The position numbers were made by a program, and so were the translations under genes. Positions 34,373-45,500 of a stretch of DNA of 64,000 nt are shown here, in pieces. The notes under the pieces were generated by a model. That model did not search any database. It was not told the DNA's origin and saw only the letters and a list, made by a program, of their open reading frames with translations. The number at the start of each line of letters is the position of its first letter. Within the stretch, counting starts at the first letter, position 1. This DNA is from Nematostella vectensis (Eukaryota > Cnidaria > Anthozoa > Actiniaria > Edwardsiidae): assembly GCF_932526225.1 (NCBI RefSeq), contig NC_064045.1, forward strand, positions 12,146,442 to 12,210,441. Reading direction: 5' to 3'.

Positions 34373-34634
34373 TGCTTTTTGTAGACAGAGCTATAAAGCA
34401 TAAGCGAATTGGATAAAAAAGGCATTCTAGATCATTCTGGTTTATGTCTGGTAATCTAAAAGTCAGACTTTTTTTGAGCCGATAAATCCGATAATAAATG
34501 TTCAGTGGAAATACTGCGGCATAATGGCATAAAAAATTCCTTTTTGTTCTTTCGGGGGTGGTCAGATTTTTATCAGAAAACTGGATTTCGCCATGAAGCC
34601 ATAAAGAAATGTTGAAGAATTGCTCAGGACTCGT

Positions 34635-34942
34635 CAGCATGGCATAGCCGGTTTGCCTCAGTTAAACTTCATCGGCAAAAGACTGCAGGGCGACTTCGAC
34701 TCGAACGAAGTGCTTTAAACCACAGCTTAGATCCATGTGGGATCTAGAGCTGCGACCGGGCTAGCGTGTACCAATTTTGCGGATCACGCATGCGACCTTT
34801 GCTAGTCCGACGGAGTTTTAGACTAGCAAAGGTCGCATGCGTGATCCGTACAATTGGCATCCGTGTTCCGTTCGAGTCGAAGTCGCTCTGCAGTTTTTTG
34901 CCGATGAAGTTTCACTGAGGCAAACCGGCTATGCCATGCTGA
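34635..34942. mobile_element. Foldback (palindromic) element
   Basis: The two halves are imperfect inverted repeats. CAGCATGGCATAGCCGGTTT at the left end is answered by AAACCGGCTATGCCATGCTG at the right end, and CTTCGACTCGAACG by CGTTCGAGTCGAAG. At the centre CGCATGCGACCTTTGCTAGT faces ACTAGCAAAGGTCGCATGCG across a 13-nt loop. The left arm has about 40 bp extra. It looks like a MITE or foldback transposon; no clear target duplication was found. Confidence 0.8.
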
Positions 34943-35923
34943 TGATTCCTAATAAGGACGGAACAGCTGTCCATGGTTGCCGAACTGCACGGGTAATAGA
35001 CTGTGCTAGCGTCCCGTCTTGGCCCGACTGATGCCAATGTGTGTATGCTAGTGTGCTTTTAAAGTCCACATATGAAAATATATCATTTCAAGAGTCAAAT
35101 AATTAAAAACACTTAATCTTGGTCTCAAACGTGAGCTCGTAGAGAATTTGAGGGGAAACTGCTAGACGGTGCTCCTGAGGTCAAAACGCGAGAACCGCAG
35201 ACTGCAAACTTGACCGCAAGGCGCAAGGCCTTGTCAAGTAACACCCAGAGGTTTGACGTTTGCCGTTTCCGAGAAAAAACGCGGTGCTGAATGTCATCTT
35301 AGATGGTAACTCTAACGTGTCTTCTTGGACAACATCTTAAATGTTAACTCTAATGTGTCTTTCAAAAACCTGTACCCCCCCCTCCCAATATTTTCTTGAA
35401 GCCCCCCAATTTTACGTGGCCTGCTACGTAAAGAAGAACCTGCCCTTGGGACGACTAAGAAAGTATGTCAAAAGTAAAATAAAAGTAACATGGATGTCAG
35501 GAGCTTGTAATTGGACAGAGACAGAGCAACTCGCAACAGACCGATTTGTTGCGAGACAACTTATTCCGTTGAGTGGTAAAACGCACATCCCTGGTTACAC
35601 CGAAACCTAAGACCCCCCCCCCTATCAACCAAGGGCGTCTAGTATTTCGGAAGCGGCTTGCACCCCTTGACCCCCCCCCCCCCCCCTCCACTTACCTCTG
35701 ATGAACACTTCCAAAGCTAGTAGCCTACATTTGCGTGACCGATGTCAGACGATGTACGCAGGAGACGACGGTACAAAGCAATGTTCTCCTGTGCTCTTAT
35801 GTATTCGTACGTTGCCTGCTCTGCCCTTAGATAGCTCTGCCGAGTGTATTGCGTGACATGCGTGACACAGCTAGCGCTTTGTTTACCAAAAGGCCTGGGT
35901 CGAGAATAAAGTTGCAATAAAAA
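34943..35923. other. Intergenic upstream of the JmjC gene
   Basis: Contains C-rich runs (35385, 35610, 35670) belonging to low-complexity or repeat remnants, and a 25-bp near-repeat around 35320-35350 (ATGTTAACTCTAA(C/T)GTGTCTT). The region just before 35924 would be the JmjC promoter; no TATA box is evident. Confidence 0.5.
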
Positions 35924-38900
35924 ATGGCGGCCGATACAAGTCTTGAGAAAGACTGTGAGTTTATCAACTCGTGGCCGCCTCTGGAACCCCAGGAAAAAAC
36001 AAGAAAACGGAAATACCCTGCGCCAGAAACGCATGACTCTACAAGAAAGGAGAATAAATGCATAAACCATGGCCGAGTTGTATCAAACGGAACTCAATCA
36101 AACATAAGCTTTCCAAGCTTTGAATATAATACAAGGCCTCTATCCGGTGATAAATACTTTCCGATGGCTACATCAGCACTCGCAAGATGGTGGAAAGAGA
36201 ATAGCTCGTCTTTTTCAGGCTTGGATTCCCCCAAATCAAGCAACCCGAACACAATTCTAAACTTCGTTTCAAGGTGATAAGAGTTGTTGTGCAAATTGTG
36301 TAAATTCGTGCAAATAACGCCAATAATGTCTGTGTCTATGTCCTTTCAAAAAAAAGCTCTACAGTAGATTAATATTATGGGGAAAATAATAAAAACACCA
36401 AACTGACAAACTAGAGAAGATATAATTGTGTATTGATAAAATACAGACATGCCATGTAGTTGTCTTAGACACAAACACGGAAATTCTAGCAAAAGTACAG
36501 TAAGTTATATCAAAAAAGTATGCCATACCCAACACGAGTAATATTATTCACTGGGCATATTTTATAAAAGGTTACAGCTTATGTGCTTTGGTGGTTCCAT
36601 TGACCGATATTTAAACCCTGAGGGCTATGATGATCTAAACCTCCTCTAAGTGGTAACTTAAATGCTCAGCCATGCTTTAACAATTAATCGGATTTTAGCC
36701 AATTACTAGCCAAAGGAAAAATCATTTAGTGCTTTGATAAGGCCCATTTGTTTCTCTAAAAGGAAGTTGTTTTTTGTTATTGGGAAATAAATGGAGTCGA
36801 GGCAGCCTTTAGCCAATATCAGAACCTTAACCGTGATAGCATGCAAACTCATCAGCCAAAAGGCCTCCAGCGCTCAAGCACATAGAGTACTGTAAAATAT
36901 ACATCCATACTTTTTGAGAGAAGAAAATGATGGAATTATAGACTTAATACTGTGAGAAAGGTATTTATTATTCCCCTTGAAGTATTTGGCTATTTTTAAG
37001 CTAAAGATATTACTATTATGGGGTAATTAAACCCCTACTATTATAAGAATCACACAATGTTTAGACAGTCTTTAGATGGTGTGTTAAGCTTTTTCTCCAA
37101 CTTAATTTCGTTAAATCAATAAATAATTAGATATTTTGTGAATATGATATTTTATATGGATTATTATTACATCATAAAATGTAGCTATATTAACATATAT
37201 AAGCTTATCAGTCACAATTTAGATTTTTTAAAAGCTGAATTAATTGCACCTATTTTAAGCGTTAAGTATCTCTAAATTACAGAAACCAAAGAATATAGAG
37301 CTGCCATCATTGTGGTGATTGTTATAACAACAGAAGGCGACTGTTATTCTCAGCAGAGATAAATATCAAAATCAGACCAAGTTGTTGTTTGTTGCCAGTC
37401 ACTCTTTCGTTGTGTTTACCATGTAGAAATAAAGCAGTCTAATCAAAATAACTATTCAAAATTAAAGTCTGTTATTTGAATATCAGTATTTTATAAAAAA
37501 GTATCTAATTTGTTTTTGCTTGAAGGTATAGACCTACCTGATTCTTATTTTATTTGAATAATGTCTTTTAGGCTTCCAAAAGCACAGGATTTCCTAATGG
37601 ATCAAATCAAACAACTGAAGAAAAACATCCCTGCAAATCCAAGCTGTGCTGGAATTCACCTGGCCCTTGGGTCATACTACAGTAAAATGAGAGACTATTC
37701 CAAAGCATTAAAGTACCTGGAAAACGCGGAGAAACTAGACCCTGGCAATAAAGACATCGCCTGGCTAAAAGTGAAGGTTTTGAAGGACAAGCTTCTACAG
37801 GAACAGACAGAGAAATGTAAGGGCTCATTGGAGAAGAACAAGATTACGGTCATGCCAAAACCAATCAAGGTGAGTGGTCTTTTACTATCTGGGAGATATA
37901 CCATCAGGATGGGGGGGAATGCCATCACTTTTAAACAATGTCACAGGAATCGAACCGACATAATTTAGGAGCACCGTTTGATAATTTCGATACTTGCATT
38001 GTGTACAGGTAGAGCGTCGACACCACACTAGTCTGACTGCTAGAGAGTTTCTCTTGACATATGCCTTGACGGAGACCCCCGTTATCATCACAGGTCTCGT
38101 GGAGCACATGACACGTGACTTCTGGACCATTCAGTACATCAAAAAGGTATGAGGAAACACCATGACCACAGGAGTAGGGGGTACACAGTAGTCCATGGAC
38201 TGGAGGGAAGTTCCTTGATGCTAGAAATTTTTAAATACAGCGGAATACCGCTCTACAGACATCCGTTTAATACGGACACCCCGTTTTTTCTGGATAGTAT
38301 TCAAAGTCCTGACAAAAGTCTCATATATTCTCTTATAATTTAACCCACTTTATACGGACACCCGTTAATACCGACGACGGACACGTATAGCAGTTGTTCT
38401 TTCATGCATTTCCTTGTATTTCTTTTATTTTTTAAGCCAAATATCTGAAATTAGGAGGGGGGCTGGGGCCCGCTGATAAAGAGGGCTCGGTTTTAACAAG
38501 TTCAAACAAAAATGACAAATCCAGATGTAGAGTATGAGCCTTTATTTTAAGCCGGGTAAGCTAGTGGTGTTTTCCCAATTGCAAATGCCAACATTTGAGG
38601 TTACCTCAGGTAAGAGGGTAAGTGCAAAAATTAAACCCTGATTCATGTTTCTTCTCAGAGAATTGGTCACATGACTGTTCCCCTAAAGAAGCGAGTTCAA
38701 CAGTCCTGTGAATGGGCCAAACTTGAGTATGCCCAAGACATGAAACTTGCGGATTTCATTGACTCGAACATGCGGTCAGGAAACGAGCCGCTGTACTTGT
38801 TTGACTGGAGTCTACCAACACACGCTCCCCATCTAGCAAAGGTAATGCATTGTTGTGCAAAGCAATGGTAAAACCAGGACACAGGGGATTAGGCTACATA

Positions 38901-40412
38901 TATTAGTACCCCTCTCTTCTCTAGAAAATCCTGGATCTGCTAGGATTGTGTATGTATGAAAATTGTAAAATCAGGTGATTTATTTTTGCTGGCCAATTGA
39001 GGGGGGGTGTGCACGCCCCTAGCCACGCGCCAAGCTAAATGTCCGATGTAGTAGAGCATGCAGACTGGAATGACCAGAGAAGCCATGCTCCTCAATTTTA
39101 CACGAAAATTAGGTAACATCAACTAAAGAGAGCAATTTTGATGGTATGATTATGAAACCTTAATAGGACTTTACAGCCGAAATTATTTTGATTACTTGTT
39201 TGATTGACTTAAGAGATCCTGGTTTGTTGCAGGAACTGACAATCCCAAGATACTTTTCGGGCGACTTCCTGCAGCGAACTGTGGACGGATCCCTTTACAA
39301 GGACACCTGGCCCAGCCTGTTTATAGCGCCCGCTGGGCTGGTCAGCGACCTTCACGTGGACGGGTTTGGGTCGAACTTCTGGATGGCTCTGTTTCAAGGA
39401 CGAAAAAAGTAACTAACTGGTTACCGGCTATAAGTTTCCAATGGGCACTAAAAGAAAGTCGATCAACCACTCCTTTGTTTATAATTAAAAACAAAACGGT
39501 TTATTTACGAGGAAACTTCGAAATAACAATCTACGAATGAAGTCTGAAAGGTTATTGACGATATTTGATTGAAAAAAATATGTTACTCTTTTGAATTAGC
39601 TGATGGAAATGGATGCTTTGTGTTACTCGGCTTTGGGAGCTAAAAATGGCGGAGTGATTGGCCTTTAACATTTACTTTCCACTCTCAGTTGCATTGAAAA
39701 ATTCCCCCTTTTACATGTTACCTTCCGCTTTTTTATGTGAACGTTATAATGTTGGTTTGTATCCTCCCTTAGTGTATGACAAAAAGAAATGTCTCCTGTT
39801 TGACTTGATACTCAATGATATAGATCTTTTTACATTACATCAAATTAGCAATGTCATGGAAGTTGGCCAACACTCTTTAAAATGTGACAGGAGAACTCTT
39901 AGACCGTAACTAACCAAGGCCTTTTCGATGTCAGGTGGACGTTCTTCAATAAATCTGACCTCCCACTTCTGTACCCTCACTGTGATGACCAGTCCCTTAA
40001 TATATCCTTCGACGTGAACCTGGCTAATCCGGACACGAAATATTTCCCCCTTCTCGCCCAGACCACTCCACGCCAGTGCATCCTAGAGCCCGGGGAATTA
40101 CTCTTCGTGCCTCATGGTTCGCCGCATTTCGTTGAAAACCTGGAAGACTCTTTGGCAGTTTCCGCGAATTTCGTGGATCTGTCCAATCACAGTGCCGTAT
40201 TAGAGGAGCTTGGTAACATGGCAATTGCTGACCCACAGGCCGAAGCATTGCGAGCGCAGCTTGCAAGAAAAGACTTCCCAACTCGCATGTGGAGCGAACA
40301 AAATGACGTTCCATTTCAAGACTTTAAGCGATGGCCTCCACATAATTACAATGACTTTGACATCGATTTTACCGGCGAGGTTTATGAGAAGTATGGGTTT
40401 AAAGATCAGTAA
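35924..40412 (+). CDS. TPR + JmjC-domain 2-oxoglutarate oxygenase
   Basis: Six exons join in frame: 35924-36273, 37572-37869, 38009-38146, 38659-38841, 39233-39408 and 39935-40412, giving 540 residues. The N-terminus is Ser/Lys-rich and disordered. Residues about 143-176 form one TPR-like hairpin (LALGSYYSKMRDYSKALKYL). The C-terminal half is a JmjC/cupin fold of the FIH/JMJD6 type. It carries a YF motif, then the HxD iron ligands (His364, Asp366 in LHVDGFGSNFWMALFQG) followed by KKWTFF, and the distal His in PHGSPHFVEN (442 or 446). Fe(II)/2-oxoglutarate hydroxylation or demethylation of a protein is expected; the substrate is unknown. Intron 1 (1.3 kb) shows nothing notable. Confidence 0.88.
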
Positions 40413-40504
40413 ATCGCCTTTGTAGACTAGTGTATGCTTGAAGGCCCAACGGGATGGGGCGCTTTCCGAAGGTGGCATGAAGTGAGCATGCTTGTGACCA
40501 CCAG

Positions 40505-40766
40505 GGAAACCACAGGTAGCCCAAGGTCTTTATTTGTCCCTATTGATTTTACGGTAAACATAGGGCGAAGAACAAAATTAGTGAAAAATAAAAAAACAAC
40601 GAACGTTCGTTTAAAATTTCAAATCGTGAATCTTGAAAAAGGCCACTAGACTACACACATCTTTTCAACAAGTTGTTTTTTATTTTTCACTAATTTTGAT
40701 TTTCGCCCTATGTTTACCGTAACATCGATAGGGACAAATAAAGAGCTTGGGCTACCTGTGGGGAAA
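40505..40766. mobile_element. Palindromic MITE-like element
   Basis: Terminal inverted repeats of about 95 bp: the left runs from GGAAACCACAGGTAGCCCAA through CATAGGGCGAA to AATTAGTGAAAAATAAAAAA; the right is its complement ending TTGGGCTACCTGTGGGGAAAC. The spacer is about 65 bp with no ORF. The arms are 90 percent or more alike. It lies just past the JmjC stop codon, so it may be within that gene's 3' UTR. Confidence 0.8.
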
Positions 40767-42246
40767 CTAGAGAAGTCACGGGGTATTAATGCTGAGAAAA
40801 ATACTGGTCATCGATTAATTTCACTCTAGGATCAATGAAAATACACCTCAGAAACAGACAAAAATTAACTGGAAACGTAGTCTACAAAAGCTAACAGAGC
40901 AAGTCGAATTTTTACTTCAAACAACGTCCCCGCCAGACCATATATCTTGGAGTTTCAGGTTGTGGTTTGGCAGAGAACAGTTGTAATCTATCAGACAGAA
41001 GGCATTGTCATTGAATCCTCAAATTAGTCCCATTGTTTTCTAACGCTTTCTATGTCCCACGATACCGGTTATTTGTCAAATGTATTCTTATAAATTATGT
41101 TCACCATATATCGAAAAAAAAAATGACGTCATTCGTGCAAACCCCGTATCGTGTCACCTTGAAACATCTAGAACTTGCACGTAGAAGCCTTACGATCTCT
41201 CGTGTCCATTCGCTCTCTTATTTTCCCGTATAATATTAGCAAACCAATGAAAAAGCCAAGCAGTACGTGCGCGCGCCGCATTTTGTCCTTTTTCGTGCTG
41301 TAGTTTAGGAACAAACTTAAAATTCACAATGTTGAAAAACAAAAGTTGTCTGTTCCAATGACGTCACGTCACGTGACATCACGTGATCTGACCACCCAAT
41401 CTGAAAATTCAGGTTTTCGAAGATCTTGGTGATTGAAAGGAAAATAATTCAGAAGGTCGTTTTCAGATTGTAAATTGTGGAAATGCTCAATTTTAAAACA
41501 AATTCAAATTGAAATGACGGGGGGTTTGTTAGAGCGGCGTCCATTCAAACTTATGAGCGTAAGGAAGGGAGGGGTAGATAGTAGGTGTTTATTAGATCAT
41601 TTAAGGTACCACATTGAAATAGACAAATGCAAAATAGTATGGTAGACAAGAAGTAGAATAACGGAGACGAATTTTAGAAGGGTATGATTTTCATCAATAA
41701 AGAATGAGTGTGTGCCAAGCCCCTTCTGTTTTTTCTCCCCGATCCCTCTCTGCCCGCAGATGAGGAAAGAAAATGATACTTTTAAAACAAGTTTGTTGTT
41801 AGGGAGTTTTGTCTAGGGGAGGCATAGTTTTAATCATTCCTTGGATTTGCATGGGGAGGCAGATGTCAATCTCTTTCATGTATCCTTCCTAAATTTCAAG
41901 CTCTTCTGTGCGGGTGGGGTGAGTATAGCTCTGCCCTTGCCACCATGCAAGCACTCGCCTGGCAACTGACTGAAAAACATGGCATCATCCTCATATGACA
42001 GTGTTCTTTATGCTCCGGTGGAGGAAGAGGGCAGAACATCATGGAGACTTGTCAGACCAGACCTAGAGAAAATGAACAGTAACCATTAAATATCAAAAAA
42101 AGGAAAGGAAAGGGATCCCTTAGGATGAAATAACTGAAGAAGTATATGCATTTATTAGAGAGAATGCAGACAAAACAAAAGTCCACAGATGCCAATGTTT
42201 CTGGTTGAAGGGTTGCAAGTAAAATCTGAAACGCTGGTATATCTTG
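40767..42246. other. Intergenic, no gene supported
   Basis: AT-rich with several ACGTCACGT-type palindromes at 41360-41385. At 41980-42090 a plus-strand frame begins MASSSYDSVLYAPVEEEGRT and stops after 36 codons. It looks exon-like but has only a weak donor (GTAACC), and I cannot link it to further exons. The LTR element begins 160 bp later. Confidence 0.45.
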
Positions 42247-42405
42247 CGCCAGTTGAATAAGACCACAAACTAGGACACAACTTGGAAACGCTTTAATCAA
42301 CAGAGAACCAAAGCCAGTATCGTAACACAGCAAAAACAAGATGGCGGAGAAGTGGCGGGATTTGGTGAACGTTACATAACTAAGTACCGCTGACCGGTAC
42401 TGGCG
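42247..42405 (-). repeat. 3' LTR of the minus-strand retrotransposon
   Basis: 159 bp bounded by CGCCAGT and ACTGGCG; reads base for base like 47554-47712. Confidence 0.92.
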
Positions 42406-42556
42406 TGACTTCCTTTCTTTCTCTCTTATACTATCTACTGTAGAGAAATCACACAACTAATGTCTTTCACGGCGTACAATGTAAATACGATGGACTGATT
42501 AAAGGATAGGACTATAACAGTAAGCCTAATTGCTAGCATAGTTTATACATTAAGCC

Positions 42557-45500
42557 CTATTTAAAGTCAGTGATAAAGTCGTCATCTCTATAACGTAAGG
42601 GAAGGTGACGCTCGCGGGTAGACCTCCTAGGTGGGGATGTGTCATCATCTTGAAGATTGGAGGGACAGTGACTGGAGTCCATAGCTCTCGTCTCAGAGGC
42701 GTCGGCATCACTTTGGGGTGGTACATCCCGGGAAGGTGGATCAGTTATCGCTGTCGGTATATCTGGTGGGGCTGGGGGCGGAAGCCTCTTGGTGGCCGGA
42801 GTGTCATCTTCATCTGCGGAAGAGTCACAGTCATAGGCTGCAGTCGGTGTCTTGTCCGGTACTTCAGATGGAACCTTGTAGCAATCTGTTTTTTTTACTC
42901 TGTATGACGTAGAACGTAACTGCGAGCCAATAAACTTTCTGATATTACAGAAGCCTCCTTCAGTGTCTACGACGAGATATCTATCTCGCCCTCGGGTCTT
43001 GTTCCTGTCGGGATGCAGGTAAATGAGGTCGCCAACAGTGATTGCTGTGGATGGGCGAAAGTCTGCGGTGGGCGCTTTAGATTTCTCGCTGTACGCGTGG
43101 TTAGAATTCCGCTGGTCGTGCTGTTTCTCTATGAGGGTTTGGTCTTGGAAGGGGAGTTGACTGTTGGAAAACTGGTCACGCTGAGTCCACATTTCCCTCG
43201 CAGACAGACCACGTAATCGGATGCGGGCGTTGAGATTAGCTGTAGCGACTGCAAGTGCTACTTCAGAGACAGGGCCCCCTAGTGGGTCAAGCTGTAGGAT
43301 CTCACGTTCTAACTCTTGTACTGCCTTTTCAGCTACCGGGTTCTTATTGACGTTCTTTGCGCGTCCAATTTCGAGGACTAATCGATGGTGTTGCAGGAGC
43401 TTGTCTTCCTTTAGCGCTTGAAATCCTGGGGCTGGGTCAGTGCGAATGATGGCGACGGGACCGTCGAGGGGACGCATCTGCACGCAAAGACGAATGAGAG
43501 CATCGCGAAGGGTAGAGTGTTGCTCATTGGTTAACAGTAAGCTGGTGGTGTACGAAGTCACGCACTCTCGTACAATCAGGATAAACTGGCGTGACCGACG
43601 TATGACGTCTGCTGCGAAAGAAACTCCAATGGCGTCGGGCGGGTCGCAAGACGACTGTTCTATACGTGCTTTGCTGCTTGTACGGAGAGAAGCGCAATGG
43701 TGGCAAGCTTGAGACACGCGAACGATGGCCTTCTCAAGATCAAGGGCGAACAGATAGCGCTTGGTGGCCATCTTGAGTTGGTGAGTTGACGGGTGACATA
43801 GCTGAATATGTAGAGCTGTGAGTACGCCGTCAAGAACGCGACGTGGAACAATGATGCACTCACGGCTGGGCGATAAGGGTGTTTCACGTTTTACGACGAG
43901 TAAGCCATCCTTGGCGATGGTGGCGACACCAAGATATCGTTTGACGTCTTTGATGTTTGTTACCTTTTTCGAAGGTCGGGTGCCCTGTTTGAGGTGGGAG
44001 TGAGTTCGACGTAAGTCAGGACACTCGGACTGAATCGCGAGCCAAGCTGATCGGCTAGTGAAAGGGAGCCGCTCGTTGCCATCAATGACGTCCTGAATTG
44101 ATGAGCGCCTGACAACAGAGTCCCCGAGCTGTTTGACAAAGGAACAGATCTGACAGGCTTCATCTTCGCACGGTGGAGCGTTTCGACTTGCGAAATCTGA
44201 GGGGAGAATGGAGGACCCTGATACGTGTCTGACTGTGGCTTGGTACTGACTGACTGCAGAGAGGAAGGTCGAAATTCGTGGGCTTGCGGAAAACTCGCCG
44301 CGGCATAATTTCTCGTACGCCTGTACGCAGGGTTTGCTGTCAGTCAAGATGGACGCTCGGTGATGAGATTGTATTAAGTAGGGGCTGAAATGTCTGGTAG
44401 CAGAGGCTATAGACAGTGCCTCAACTTCGCAGGGCAACCAAGACGACTGTGAACCTTTTAGCTTGGCGCTGTAGAACCCAGCGAGGTGTAGGTTGCCGTT
44501 ACGTGTGATGTAAAGTGTGGCGCCGATTCCTGGGTCACGCAGGGCGCCATCCGTGACAATCCATAGGAAATCCTCAGGTCTTGGCAGGGTGATGACGCGG
44601 GTGGAAGAGAGAGCCTTCTGGGCATTATAGAAAGCCGTATGTAGATTGTCAGTCCACTCAATAGTATCTCGTGACTCCCGGCCAGCGACAATTTCGTCGA
44701 GGGGTGATAGAAATGTGGAGCACTGTGGTACAACTCGTGAAAGTACCTTGTATGCGCCAATAAAAGAACGCATGCGACCAACGGTAGTTGGGGTTGGACA
44801 TTGGGCTAGCGTAGCAACTCGGTGGGGGCTAGCCTTCAAGGTGCCTGCACTCCAGATCCATCCAAGAATAGTAGTGGTCTTGGGGTTGATGATTGTTTTG
44901 GAGGCAGACAAGCGAAGATTGCATTCGTGAAGAGCCTGGAGGGTTCTTTTCCAGTTGCTGAAGAGTTCATGTGGGGTGTTTCCTCCACAGTAGAGATCAT
45001 CGGCAAGCTTGACAACAACGCCTTCAGCAAGAAGATCTCCAAGGACGCGGCACATTAGTTCTTCTAACGCAGTTTCAGAACCAGGCATACCCATTGCACA
45101 ACGGGTGTAAACTCTGACGCCGCGAAAGGGAGTTGCGACTCCGCAGTATTTTAGAGAGTCTCTTGACAGAGGGATCTGATAAAATGCACTGGTTAGGTCA
45201 GTCGCAATGAGGTGATTCCATTGGGCGATTTGGCGTAATGTTGAATCGACGTTTTGCATTAACGACGGTTGAGGTTTGCTGTATCTTCCAACATCAGCAA
45301 AGGCTGTTACAAGGCGTGAACCTCCATTCGGCTTGCGGACTAGAAATGATGGATTTAGATATTCCACGGAGATGCCTACGTCTTCTGGGCGTTTAAAGAC
45401 CCCCTGATTCTCCAGTTCATCAAATTTATCTTGTAACTCGAGAAGTTTTTCACGTGCATATTGGGGAAGGCGCCCTTTCCGTTGGGGGGGTTCAACAGGC

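Noticed and set aside
33786..34640. Minus-strand frames of 284, 211 and 189 codons.
   Set aside because: All three frames are open at once over a 27-bp array, which is expected from a unit divisible by three.
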